A DNA stretch of 58,177 nt from Nocardioides sp. ChNu-153 (lineage in GTDB: Bacteria; Actinomycetota; Actinomycetes; Propionibacteriales; Nocardioidaceae): contig NZ_JADEVT010000019.1 in NCBI RefSeq assembly GCF_030466625.1, positions 1 to 58,177 on the forward strand. Direction: 5' to 3'. This document shows positions 16,327-24,234 of this stretch, in pieces. The notes beneath the pieces are model-generated. The model did not search any database and was not told where the DNA came from. It worked only from the letters and a program-made list of their open reading frames with translations. Position 1 is the first letter of the stretch, and each line of letters begins with the position of its first letter. The translations under genes and the position numbers were made by a program.

Positions 16327-16351
16327 CCCGCTCGCGCTCCCGCAGCCGCCT

Positions 16352-16384
16352 CGAGGGCCGCACCGACCGGTGGTGCGGCCCTCG
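16352..16384 (+). terminator. Hairpin terminator of the MFS gene
   Basis: Perfect 13-bp stem CGAGGGCCGCACC (16352-16364) with GGTGCGGCCCTCG (16372-16384), loop GACCGGT, 25 bp after the stop codon. No U-tract follows. Confidence 0.85.
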
Positions 16385-16702
16385 TCGCGTGCGGGGACCC
16401 CGCACCGGTCCGGAGGCCCGCGACCCGGGCGGAGCACGTGTCCCTCGTCACCATCGGACCGCAGGGCTCGGCCCGGCCCGGGGCCGGCCGTTACCGTCGT
16501 CCTCAAGAATTGGTCTAGACGAGACGAAGAAATTCCTCTGCGGACCCGACCTCCGCGCAACTGCTCCGTTGAACCCCCTGGTGGCCGTGTGCCGCGCCCG
16601 CGACGCTGCGGGTCCCTAGGGAGCAGGGCCGGGATGGACCGCGCGTGATCCGCCGGTGCGCCCGGGTGGTCCGCAGATCGCCACGACTGGGAGGTCACGA
16701 CG
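16385..16702 (+). other. Long leader and regulatory region of the glycosyltransferase operon
   Basis: A 318-bp stretch without a convincing gene. Bases 16500-16540 are distinctly AT-richer than their surroundings and contain the palindrome TGGTCTAGAC. A possible promoter is TTACCG (16490s) with a 17-bp spacer to TCTAGA, overlapping that palindrome. The last 100 bp are GC-rich and end with GGGAGG (16689-16694), the ribosome site for the ATG at 16703. The transcribed leader could be over 150 nt, long enough for post-transcriptional control. Confidence 0.5.
16509..16524. promoter_or_regulatory. dre-like palindrome (DasR/GntR-type operator candidate)
   Basis: ATTGGTCTAGACGAGA matches 12 of 16 positions of the dre element ACTGGTCTAGACCACT, to which the GntR-family N-acetylglucosamine regulator DasR binds in Streptomyces; ten core bases in a row are identical. 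It is the only such palindrome I noticed in the window, and it sits in the AT-rich promoter zone of a polysaccharide synthesis operon. Binding is inference. Confidence 0.5.
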
Positions 16703-18676
16703 ATGTCGAACGACGTCGACACCTCGGCCATCGCCGAGGACCGGCTGCGCCAGCACCTGCAGGTGCTGAGCGGCAGGCTGGTCCCGGTCGACGCCGACAC
16801 CGTCCACGGCGAGCAGCCGGAGCCGCGGCCCGCCGCCGCGCCGCGCTGGCTCGACCGCGTGCCGGGCATCCCCTGGCGCCGCGCCGGCGAGTCCCTGGTG
16901 GCCGTCATCGACCCCGTGTGGGTCGCCCCCGGCACCACGTCCGCGTCGCTCCACGCCACCCAGGACGTGATGGAGGACGTGGCCGCGCAGCTGGTGGTGC
17001 ACCTCCTCGACGGCGAGCGCGTCGAGGCGACCCCCGACGGCCTGCTCGTGCTGCGCCTGCACCACACGGGGCACGGCGCCCGCCCGGTGCGACTGCAGGA
17101 GATGGCCTACCACACCCTCGAGGCGCTGAACCGGCTCGGCCACAGCACGCGGCGCATCGAGCTCGGCGTCGGCTGGGCCCCCATCACGGCCCGCTCCCCC
17201 GAGGACCGGGCGGTGCGGATGGCCACCGAGGGCGCCCGCCACTCGGTGCGCCAGCGCGACTTCCAGCCGGTGCGCCGGCACGCCGACGAGCGCGAGCCCG
17301 TCATCTCGCGGCGCACGTTCGCGACCCAGATCCTCATCGCGACCGTCGGCGCCTTCCTGCTGCCGCTCGCGCTGCTCTTCCTCACCTACGGCCTCGGCCT
17401 CGACATCTCCGGTGCCGTCTACTGGGTCGTCGTCGGCGCGCTGACCATCACCGCGACGGCCATCTGGGCGGAGTGCTTCACCGCCCTCGACCCACCGATG
17501 CTCCCCGAGCTGCCCGAGGAGCTGCGCGACCTGACGCCCCCGCCCGCGACGGCGATCATCGCGGCGTACCTGCCGAACGAGGCCGACACGATCCTCGACA
17601 CCCTCGACACGTTCCTCGACCAGTCCTACGCCGGCGGCCTGCAGGTGATCCTGGCCTACAACACCCCCGAGGACCTGGCGGTCGAGGACGTGCTGGCCAC
17701 GCTCGACGATCAGCACCCGGACCTGACGGTGCTGCGGGTGCACGACAGCACCTCGAAGGCGCAGAACGTCAACGCCGCGCTGCGCTTCGCGACCGGCGAG
17801 TTCGTCGGGATCTTCGACGCCGACCACCACCCGATGCCCGGCGCGTTCGCCCGCGCGTGGCACTGGATCGCGAACGGCGCCGACGTCGTGCAGGGCCACT
17901 GCGTCATCCGCGAGGCCGACACGCTGCTCGCGCAGACCGTGGCGGTCGAGTTCGAGCAGCTGTACGCCGTCGCCCACCCGGGCCGCACGATCCTGCACGG
18001 GTTCGGCATCTTCGGCGGGTCGAACGGCTACTGGCGCCGCGACACCCTCGAGCAGGTCCGGCTCCGCGGGTCCTACCTCACCGAGGACATCGAGTCGTCG
18101 ATGCGGCTGCTGCTGGCCGGCGGCAAGATCGTCAACGACCCGGGCCTCGTGAGCCGCGAGCTCGCCCCGGCGACCGTCACCGGCTGGTGGCGCCAGCGGC
18201 TGCGCTGGGCGCAGGGCTGGTTCCAGGTGTCGCTGCGCCACCTGTGGCCGCTGCTGACGAGCCGCGAGCTCGGGGTGCGTCGCCGCCTCGGCGTGCTGTT
18301 CCTGCTGGCGTGGCGCGAGGCGTACCCGTGGCTCGTGCAGCTGGTGTGGCCGCTGATGGTGTTCCTCGCCTGGCGCGACCAGGGCATCGACCTCACCTCG
18401 CCCATCTTCTTCTTCCTCTCGCTCTACATCGTCAGCTCCGGCGCGGTGCAGACGATGGTGGCGTGGCGCGTCTCCGTGCCCGAGGTACGCCGGCACGGCT
18501 GGTGGTTCGTGCGGGCCGCGCTGCTCAACGTCGTGATCTACACGGGCGCGAAGAACCTGGTGAACCGCGTCGCCCACCTCAAGCAGATCCGCGGCGAGCG
18601 CGTCTGGGTCGTCACGGCCCGCAGCGCCGCGACCGACGCGACCCGCACGCTCACCCACGACCGGAGCGCCGCATGA
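16703..18676 (+). CDS. Family 2 glycosyltransferase, processive polysaccharide synthase type
   Basis: A 657-residue membrane glycosyltransferase of the cellulose/hyaluronan/poly-GlcNAc synthase type. An N-terminal cytosolic region of about 200 residues of unclear family is followed by two membrane segments (residues 215-260). The catalytic domain follows: FDADHH (DxD, about 371), TEDIESS (about 461) and QRLRWAQGW (QxxRW, about 498), the signature of processive enzymes. Further membrane segments close the protein. The N-terminal region ends with LGVGWAPI...RMATEGARHSVRQRDF, faintly like a degenerate GGDEF end, but I cannot confirm this. ATG 16703 has GGGAGG 8 bp upstream. Its stop overlaps the acyltransferase start as ATGA. 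The sugar substrate is unknown; the dre-like site hints at N-acetylglucosamine. Confidence 0.88.
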   Translation: MSNDVDTSAIAEDRLRQHLQVLSGRLVPVDADTVHGEQPEPRPAAAPRWLDRVPGIPWRRAGESLVAVIDPVWVAPGTTSASLHATQDVMEDVAAQLVVHLLDGERVEATPDGLLVLRLHHTGHGARPVRLQEMAYHTLEALNRLGHSTRRIELGVGWAPITARSPEDRAVRMATEGARHSVRQRDFQPVRRHADEREPVISRRTFATQILIATVGAFLLPLALLFLTYGLGLDISGAVYWVVVGALTITATAIWAECFTALDPPMLPELPEELRDLTPPPATAIIAAYLPNEADTILDTLDTFLDQSYAGGLQVILAYNTPEDLAVEDVLATLDDQHPDLTVLRVHDSTSKAQNVNAALRFATGEFVGIFDADHHPMPGAFARAWHWIANGADVVQGHCVIREADTLLAQTVAVEFEQLYAVAHPGRTILHGFGIFGGSNGYWRRDTLEQVRLRGSYLTEDIESSMRLLLAGGKIVNDPGLVSRELAPATVTGWWRQRLRWAQGWFQVSLRHLWPLLTSRELGVRRRLGVLFLLAWREAYPWLVQLVWPLMVFLAWRDQGIDLTSPIFFFLSLYIVSSGAVQTMVAWRVSVPEVRRHGWWFVRAALLNVVIYTGAKNLVNRVAHLKQIRGERVWVVTARSAATDATRTLTHDRSAA

Positions 18677-20064
18677 GCACGCAGACCCCGGCCGGGCCGG
18701 GCACCTCGTCCCTGCCGGGCACCCAGGGGCTGGCCAGCCCGACGCAGACCGGCTTCGAGAAGGCCGACGCCTCCGCCGGCATCGGCAGGACCCGCGGCAC
18801 GAGCGGCGGTGGGCGCGCCATGTACCCCCTCGGCTGGCTGCGCGGCGTCGCCGCCCTCGCCGTGGTGCTGGTGCACGCCTACATGTGGAACCGGACCGGA
18901 CCCACGCAGGCGTGGCCGCTCGACGGGCTCGGGCACCAGCTGATGTACGGCGTCGACATGTTCGTCGACATGTTCTTCGTGCTGTCGGGCTTCGTCATGT
19001 GGCTGCCGCTGGCGGCGGCGGCACTGTCGGGGCGCCCCGGCCGCTCCGGGGCCCTGACGCTGGCGAAGCGCCTGGCCCGCGTCGTGCCGCTCTACTGGGT
19101 GCTGACGATCATCGTGTGGTCGTGGAGCAACCCGAACCTGCCGGGCCACTGGAAGGACCTCGTCCTCCACCTGACCTTCACCCACGTCTACAGCGACGAG
19201 TACATCTTCTGGACCAACGGCCCGGCCTGGACGCTGGCGGTGGAGTTCCACTTCTACGTGCTGGTCGCGCTGCTGACGCCGCTGATCCACCGCGCGGTGA
19301 CGCGGACGCGGACGAAGGACGACCGGCTGGCGCTCGCGCTCGGCGTACCGCTGCTGATGATCGTGGTCGGTCTGCTCTACATCGCGTGGCTGACCCAGGT
19401 CCGCCGGCCCGAGGTCACCGACTGGTCGCTCGTGTTCTCCCCCGTCGGCAAGGCCACCGACTTCGGCATCGGCATGCTGCTCGCGGTGTTCACGGTGGCC
19501 GGCATCCGCCTGAGCCGCCCGGTGCGCGCCGCCTGCGCCATCCTCGGCTCCGCGTTCGTGCTGGCGCTCGTCGTCGCCCGCCCGATCGACACGCTCCAGC
19601 AGGAGTGGTGGCACCCGGCGTACGCGCTCGGCGTGGCCGTCTTCATGGCGTCGATCGTGCTCCACGAGGGGCCGTGGCCGCGGGTGCTGTCGTGGGGTCC
19701 GCTGGCGTGGGTCGGCGGCCTGGGCTACGCGATCTACCTGACCCACGAGCCCGTCATGCGGTGGGTGGGGAGCATGGGCCTGCTGCCGGACCGGGCCCCG
19801 GGCTACACGTTCCTGCTGACCGCGGTGGTCGTCGCGATCCCGACGATCCTCGTGTCGTGGCTGAGCGCCCACACCGTCGAGCTCATCGGCGTGCAGCTGC
19901 TGGCGACCGTCGACAAGAACGGCCGGCCGCGCAACTACTACCCGCACCTCCCGGCCGAGCCGCCCGCGCCGCGACGCGCCAAGGTGCCCGCCGTGGTGAA
20001 GCCGCGGCCGCGCACCTCCCCGGCCGCCGCGCTCGCGCGGCAGTCGCTGGCGCACCAGCGCTGA
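18673..20064 (+). CDS. Acyltransferase family 3 (OafA/YrhL type) membrane protein
   Basis: A 463-residue integral membrane acyltransferase. The first 55 residues are Gly/Ser/Thr-rich and probably cytosolic. Ten or so membrane helices follow. Family marks are WLRGVAALAVVLVHAYMW (conserved early His), FFVLSGFVMW, KRLARVVPLYWVLT and AWTLAVEFHFYVLVALL. The Pro/Arg/Lys-rich tail is cytosolic. It is translationally coupled to the glycosyltransferase (ATGA). The pair most likely builds and O-acylates an extracellular or cell-wall polysaccharide. Confidence 0.9.
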   Translation: MSTQTPAGPGTSSLPGTQGLASPTQTGFEKADASAGIGRTRGTSGGGRAMYPLGWLRGVAALAVVLVHAYMWNRTGPTQAWPLDGLGHQLMYGVDMFVDMFFVLSGFVMWLPLAAAALSGRPGRSGALTLAKRLARVVPLYWVLTIIVWSWSNPNLPGHWKDLVLHLTFTHVYSDEYIFWTNGPAWTLAVEFHFYVLVALLTPLIHRAVTRTRTKDDRLALALGVPLLMIVVGLLYIAWLTQVRRPEVTDWSLVFSPVGKATDFGIGMLLAVFTVAGIRLSRPVRAACAILGSAFVLALVVARPIDTLQQEWWHPAYALGVAVFMASIVLHEGPWPRVLSWGPLAWVGGLGYAIYLTHEPVMRWVGSMGLLPDRAPGYTFLLTAVVVAIPTILVSWLSAHTVELIGVQLLATVDKNGRPRNYYPHLPAEPPAPRRAKVPAVVKPRPRTSPAAALARQSLAHQR

Positions 20065-20089
20065 GCCGGGCCCGTCGAGGCCCGCGGGC

Positions 20090-20134
20090 TCAGGACCGGG
20101 TCGCTCACGACTGGGTCGCTCAGGACTGGGTCGC
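20090..20134. repeat. Three 15-bp tandem repeats, each containing the recQ stop codon
   Basis: On the plus strand: TCAGGACCGGGTCGC, TCACGACTGGGTCGC, TCAGGACTGGGTCGC (20090-20104, 20105-20119, 20120-20134). On the minus strand each unit reads Ala-Thr-Gln/Arg-Ser-stop in frame, so the last four codons and stop of recQ are present three times in series. Readthrough at the first stop would meet two more in frame. Confidence 0.9.
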
Positions 20135-22264
20135 CAGCACGAGCGGTACGACAGCGCTCGCGCCCGCCTCGAGCAGCGCGGCGGCGGCGAGCGTGAGGGT
20201 CCAGCCGGTGACGACGCGGTCGTCGACGAGCAGCACCCGGCCGAGGCGCCCGTCGTCGGCGAGGTCGAGGTCGAGCCGGGAGCGGCGGCGCACGGCGGCG
20301 ACCCGCTGCGCGGAGTTCGCGGCGCCCGCCCCGGTCGGGATCGACGGGTCGGCGATGGACCAGCTGCCGACGACCGGCACGCCGAGGTAGCGCGACAGCC
20401 CGGACGCGAGGTCACGCACCAGCGCGCCGTGGGTCATCGAGTCGACGACGACGATCTGGTCGACCTGGGGGCGCCACTCGCCGAGCACCTCGACGACCGC
20501 CTGCACGAGCGGCACGGGGACGGGCCCGTCGTACGCCCCCTCGGGGCCCTCGCGGAACAGGTCCCGCAGCGCCTGGCCGTGGCCGAGGTCGGTGAGGCGG
20601 GCGACGGCGCGCCCCTCCTCGGCGGGGTTCTTGATGCGGCCCTTGAGCTCGACCCCGAGCCGGTCGAGACCGCTCGGCCACATCTTGCGGGGCTCGATGA
20701 CGACGCCGGGGCGGTCGAGGCGGGCGCGGGCCTGCTCGACGGCCGCCTCGTCCAGGCCGGCGTCGAGGGTGAGGCCGCCGCAGTTGTCGCAGCGGCCGCA
20801 GTCGCCCTCGGGGCCGTCGGGCACCGGGTCGTCGAGCTGGGAGCGCAGGAACCGCATGCGGCACACGTCGGTCTCGAGGTAGGCGAGCATCGCCGACTGC
20901 TCCCGCTCGCGGCTCTCGGCGACCCGGGCGTACCGCTCCGCGTCGTACGTCCACGGCTGACCGGTGGACTCCCACCCGCCCTTCGTGCGGCGTACCGCCC
21001 CGTCGACGTCGAGCACCTTGAGCATCGTCTCCAGCCGGTTGCGGCCCAGCTCGACCTCGGTTTCGAGCACGGCGGTCGACAGGGGCCGGCCGGCGGCGTC
21101 GAGGGCGTCGATGGTCTGGCGCACGAGCCGCTCGGGCGGGAACGCCAGGGAGCCGAAGTAGGCCCAGATGTCGCGGTCCTCGCGGCCGGGCAGCAGCACG
21201 ACCTCGGCCTGCTCGGTGCCGCGGCCGGCGCGGCCGACCTGCTGGTAGTAGCTGACCGGGGAGCTCGGCGCCCCCAGGTTGACGACGAACCCGAGGGTGG
21301 CGTCGAAGCCCATGCCGAGCGCGCTGGTGGCGACGAGCGCCTTCACCTCGCCCGCGGCGAGGGCGGCCTCCAGCGAGGCGCGCTCGGTGGGGTCGGTCTG
21401 CCCGGAGTACGCCGCCACGTGGTGCCCCTGCTCCCGCAGGTGCTGCGCGACCTCCTGGGTGGCGGCGACGGTGAGGCAGTAGATGATCCCCGAGCCCGGC
21501 AGGGTGCGGAGGTGGTCGGTGAGCCAGGCGAGCCGCTGCTCGCTCGTGGGGAACCGCACGACGCCGAGGTGGAGCGACTCGCGGTCGAGCGAGCCGCGGA
21601 GCACGAGGACGGGCGCGCCGCCGGCCTCGAGCTGCTCGGCGACGTCGCGCGTCACGCGGGCGTTCGCGGTGGCCGTCGTCGCCAGCACCGGCACGCCGTC
21701 GGGCAGCTCGGCGAGCAGCGTGCGGATGCGGCGGTAGTCGGGCCGGAAGTCGTGGCCCCAGTCGGAGATGCAGTGGGCCTCGTCGACCACCAGGAGCCCG
21801 GCGCTGGCCGAGAGACGCGGCAGCACCTCGTCGCGGAACGTCGGGTTGTTGAGCCGCTCGGGCGACACGAGGAGCACGTCGACCTCGCCTGCGGCGACGC
21901 CGGTGTGGATCTGCTCCCAGTCCTCCGGGTTGGTCGAGTTGATCGTCACCGCCCGTACGCCGGCCCGCTGCGCCGCCGCGATCTGGTTGCGCATCAGCGC
22001 GAGCAGCGGGGAGACGATCACCGTCGGCCCCGCGCCCTGGGCCCGCAGCAGCAGCGTGGCGACGAAGTAGACCGCCGACTTGCCCCAGCCCGTGCGCTGC
22101 ACGACGAGCGCGCGGCGCCGGTCGACGGCGAGTGCCTCGATGGCGGTCCACTGGTCGTCGCGCAGCCGCGCGTCGTCGCGGCCGACGAGCGCCTGCAGGT
22201 GGCGCTCCGCCTCCTCGCGGGCGGCGGCGCGGTCGACGGTCGGTGCACCGGAGGGGGACGTCAT
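20120..22264 (-). CDS. recQ: RecQ-family ATP-dependent DNA helicase with C-terminal phosphoribosyltransferase-like domain
   Basis: A 714-residue 3'-5' DNA helicase. Motif I is QRTGWGKSAVYF (near 55-66), motif II DEAHCISDWGHDFRPDYRRI, motif III TATAN, motif VI YYQQVGRAGRG. A four-Cys zinc site (CRMRFL then CGRCDNC, about residues 467-495) is conserved. The last 150 residues are not the usual HRDC domain: VLLVDDRVVTGWTLTLAAAALL resembles the PRPP-binding loop of type I phosphoribosyltransferases, preceded by VVVDSMTHG. This fusion is known in actinobacterial RecQ proteins, but the purpose of the second domain is unknown. Upstream CTAGGAAGAACCC may act as ribosome site or leaderless -10. The gene is convergent with the acyltransferase. 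Confidence 0.92.
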   Translation of the reverse strand: MTSPSGAPTVDRAAAREEAERHLQALVGRDDARLRDDQWTAIEALAVDRRRALVVQRTGWGKSAVYFVATLLLRAQGAGPTVIVSPLLALMRNQIAAAQRAGVRAVTINSTNPEDWEQIHTGVAAGEVDVLLVSPERLNNPTFRDEVLPRLSASAGLLVVDEAHCISDWGHDFRPDYRRIRTLLAELPDGVPVLATTATANARVTRDVAEQLEAGGAPVLVLRGSLDRESLHLGVVRFPTSEQRLAWLTDHLRTLPGSGIIYCLTVAATQEVAQHLREQGHHVAAYSGQTDPTERASLEAALAAGEVKALVATSALGMGFDATLGFVVNLGAPSSPVSYYQQVGRAGRGTEQAEVVLLPGREDRDIWAYFGSLAFPPERLVRQTIDALDAAGRPLSTAVLETEVELGRNRLETMLKVLDVDGAVRRTKGGWESTGQPWTYDAERYARVAESREREQSAMLAYLETDVCRMRFLRSQLDDPVPDGPEGDCGRCDNCGGLTLDAGLDEAAVEQARARLDRPGVVIEPRKMWPSGLDRLGVELKGRIKNPAEEGRAVARLTDLGHGQALRDLFREGPEGAYDGPVPVPLVQAVVEVLGEWRPQVDQIVVVDSMTHGALVRDLASGLSRYLGVPVVGSWSIADPSIPTGAGAANSAQRVAAVRRRSRLDLDLADDGRLGRVLLVDDRVVTGWTLTLAAAALLEAGASAVVPLVLATQS

Positions 22265-22339
22265 GGGTTCTTCCTAGCAGGGGGCGCCGACGGTCGCGGG
22301 GTCGCCGGGGGCCGGGTGTGGATGCCGGGTCGCGGCCGC

Positions 22340-22411
22340 CCGGATGTCACCACTCCTCCCGGCCGGGGCCCGTCGCAGCGGGGTGTCGCCCGGGGGAGTG
22401 GTGACATCCGG
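22340..22411. repeat. 17-bp perfect inverted repeat in the recQ upstream spacer
   Basis: CCGGATGTCACCACTCC (22340-22356) and GGAGTGGTGACATCCGG (22395-22411) are exactly complementary, with 38 bp between. It lies in the 180-bp spacer between the stop of a hypothetical gene (22445) and the recQ start (22264), both on the minus strand. A rho-independent terminator for the upstream gene is the simplest reading; a dispersed palindromic element is the alternative. Confidence 0.85.
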
Positions 22412-22444
22412 TACGACCACCCGTGCCGCCGTCCCGGTCGTGGA

Positions 22445-22915
22445 TCACCCGTGCGTCAGCACCACCGCGCCGGGCACGTCGAGGTCGAGCCGGTGGCCCC
22501 GGGCTGCCAGGAGGTCGAACAGCCAGTTCTCGCCGCCGTCGTCGCGCCGTACCCCGGCCTCCTCGGGCAGGGCCCCGCCCTGGTCCTCGACCACCTCGCC
22601 CTCCTGCAGCACGACTAGGCGGGAGACGTCGGGGCCGTCGACCTGGTAGGCGTGCACCTCCGCCGTGCTGCCGAAGGTCGCGGAGACCACCGTGGTGCCG
22701 AGCGACGTCGCGAGGTCGCCGGTCCGCCCGGCCAGCCGCAGGGTGGGGTCGAGGAGCACGACGTGGCCGGCGGACTCGTAGGCGGCGATCCCGTCGTACC
22801 AGGAGTGCGACGCCTCCTCCGCGCTGACGGTCGCGCCGGTGGGCAACCAGCCCGCGACCGCGAGCCGGTCGACGGAGGAGTGCTCGAGCACGACGAGGTG
22901 CAGGTTGAATCCCAT
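22445..22915 (-). CDS. Conserved hypothetical protein
   Basis: A 156-residue soluble protein beginning MGFNLHLVVLEHSSVDRLAV. It is mixed alpha/beta, without signal peptide, membrane segment or Cys motif. It has several predicted beta strands (GHVVLLDPTLRL, TTVVSATFGSTAEVHAYQV, SRLVVLQEGEVVEDQGG) and ends WLFDLLAARGHRLDLDVPGA. I do not recognise the family. ATG 22915 is the first reasonable start. It diverges from the copper operon and is separated from recQ by a long inverted repeat. Confidence 0.7.
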   Translation of the reverse strand: MGFNLHLVVLEHSSVDRLAVAGWLPTGATVSAEEASHSWYDGIAAYESAGHVVLLDPTLRLAGRTGDLATSLGTTVVSATFGSTAEVHAYQVDGPDVSRLVVLQEGEVVEDQGGALPEEAGVRRDDGGENWLFDLLAARGHRLDLDVPGAVVLTHG

Positions 22916-22980
22916 GGCGGCCGTCCTGCCCCGACCGGTCGGCGCCAAACAGCGATGCGGGGTCGACGCCCCCGACCGCC

Positions 22981-22986
22981 TAGAAT
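22981..22986 (+). promoter_or_regulatory. -10 element of the copper operon
   Basis: TAGAAT, nine bases before ATG 22996 with no ribosome site, consistent with a leaderless or very short-leader transcript. Confidence 0.6.
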
Positions 22987-22995
22987 CAGCGCGTC

Positions 22996-23526
22996 ATGCC
23001 CGTGACCGCCACGCCCCTCCGCACCCCCCGCGCGCTGAGCGCGGGCGTGCTGTGCGGCGCCGGTGCGGTCACCGCGCACGTGCTTGCCGGCGGCGCGGCT
23101 CCCCCGGTCTGGCTGGCCGCCCTCGCCGTGCTCGTCGGCGTCGCGACGGCGCTCCCGCTGACGCGCCGGCGCCTCGACGTCGCCGGTCTCGCCGGTACGG
23201 CGCTGCTCACCCAGGCGGGCCTCCACCTCGCCCTGGGTCTCACCGGCCCGGCGCCCGCCCACGACCCGCTCACCATGGCGCTCGCCCACGGCGCGGCCGG
23301 CGCGCTCACCGTCGCCGCCGCGCTCGGCGCCGAGCGCGCCTGGTGGCGCCTCGTCCGCGCGGCCCTGCTGCGCCTGCTCCCCCCGCTCCCGCAGCGGTAC
23401 GGCGTGCCCGCGCACCCCGCGCCCCTCCCCGTCGCCGTGGGCACGACCCCGGCGACCGCTCCCCGCCGCGACCCGCACCTCACGCGCGGGCCGCCGCGGG
23501 CCGCCGTACCCGTTCCCACGGCCTGA
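22996..23526 (+). CDS. Small membrane protein heading the copper operon
   Basis: A 176-residue protein with about four hydrophobic helices (within residues 15-115), several His residues between or in them (ITAHVLAGG, LHLALGL, LAHGAAGAL), and a Pro/Arg-rich cytosolic tail. The function is unknown. Its position before PCu(A)C, DyP peroxidase and CopC-CopD suggests a role in copper handling, perhaps as a membrane subunit, and the intramembrane His residues would fit metal contact. That is inference from location. The start is fixed by the TAGAAT box. Confidence 0.72.
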   Translation: MPVTATPLRTPRALSAGVLCGAGAVTAHVLAGGAAPPVWLAALAVLVGVATALPLTRRRLDVAGLAGTALLTQAGLHLALGLTGPAPAHDPLTMALAHGAAGALTVAAALGAERAWWRLVRAALLRLLPPLPQRYGVPAHPAPLPVAVGTTPATAPRRDPHLTRGPPRAAVPVPTA

Positions 23527-23573
23527 GCCCCTGCAGGGGCGGCAGGCCGCCCCTCCGCGCGTCCTCGACGCGC
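23527..23573 (+). other. Cluster of three hairpins between the first two copper-operon genes
   Basis: Directly after the stop codon come GCCCCTGCAGGGGC (23527-23540), GGGGCGGC-AG-GCCGCCCC (23536-23553) and GCGCGTC-CTC-GACGCGC (23557-23573). The first two share bases 23536-23540, so they are mutually exclusive. The cluster fills most of the 69-bp gap before the PCu(A)C gene. It may be an attenuator, a processing barrier or simply a terminator that lets part of the transcripts through. Confidence 0.6.
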
Positions 23574-23595
23574 CCCCTCACCAGGAGCAACGCAC

Positions 23596-24234
23596 GTGAA
23601 GCGATCCACCACCACCCGCACCCACCTGACCCGCGCCGGCGTGGCCGCCGCCGCGGTCCTGCTGCTCGCCGGCTGCGGCAACGACGGCAGCTCGGCCTCC
23701 GCCGCCGAGGACACCTCGGCCGACGCCGCGAGCAGCAGCTCCGCGGCCGGCGACGACGGCTCGGCGACCGGCCTGACCATCACCGACCCCTGGGTCAAGG
23801 CCACCGACGAGGGCATGACCGCCGCCTTCGGCACGTTCGTCAACGACACCGGCGCCGACATCACCGTCGTGGGCGCCTCGTCCGACGTGGCGGGCCTCGT
23901 CGAGCTGCACGAGGTCGTCGCCGGCGACGGCGGCGCCATGGTCATGCAGCCCAAGGAGGGCGGCTTCACGGTCCCCGCCGGCGGCACGCACGAGCTCACC
24001 GCGGGCGGCGACCACATCATGCTGATGGAGCTGACCGGCCCCCTCGAGGCCGGTCAGGACGTGACCATCGACCTCGAGCTGGCCGACGGCGCGACGGAGA
24101 CCATCACCGCGGTCGTGAAGCCCTACACGGGCGCCGACGAGGAGTACGCCGGCGGCGACCACGCCGAGCACGGCGACGACGCCGGCCACGACGACCACTC
24201 CGACCACGACCACGGCGACGCGGGAGACCAGTGA
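23596..24234 (+). CDS. PCu(A)C-family copper chaperone lipoprotein
   Basis: A 212-residue extracytoplasmic copper(I) chaperone. The signal ends with lipobox LLAGC (Cys27). After a Ser/Ala-rich linker comes the PCu(A)C domain: LHEVV (copper His), then MVMQP, and GDHIMLMEL, giving the His and Met ligands of the H(M)X10MX21HXM type motif. The tail is strongly His/Asp-rich (DHAEHGDDAGHDDHSDHDH) and should add metal-binding capacity. GTG 23596 has AGGAG upstream. Its stop overlaps the DyP peroxidase start (GTGA). PCu(A)C proteins deliver copper to the CuA or CuB site of cytochrome oxidase. Confidence 0.92.
   Translation: MKRSTTTRTHLTRAGVAAAAVLLLAGCGNDGSSASAAEDTSADAASSSSAAGDDGSATGLTITDPWVKATDEGMTAAFGTFVNDTGADITVVGASSDVAGLVELHEVVAGDGGAMVMQPKEGGFTVPAGGTHELTAGGDHIMLMELTGPLEAGQDVTIDLELADGATETITAVVKPYTGADEEYAGGDHAEHGDDAGHDDHSDHDHGDAGDQ

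Noticed and set aside
16385..16702. Small gene (16370-16648 frame) or a cyclic-di-nucleotide riboswitch in the leader
   Set aside because: The frame is Arg/Pro-rich with no ribosome site or family; none of the conserved riboswitch core sequences I know is present.
14386..17067. An 893-codon open frame on the minus strand opposite the MFS and glycosyltransferase genes
   Set aside because: It is antisense to two well-supported membrane protein genes, its product is low-complexity (His/Arg/Asp/Glu-rich), and long open antisense frames are expected in such GC-rich DNA.
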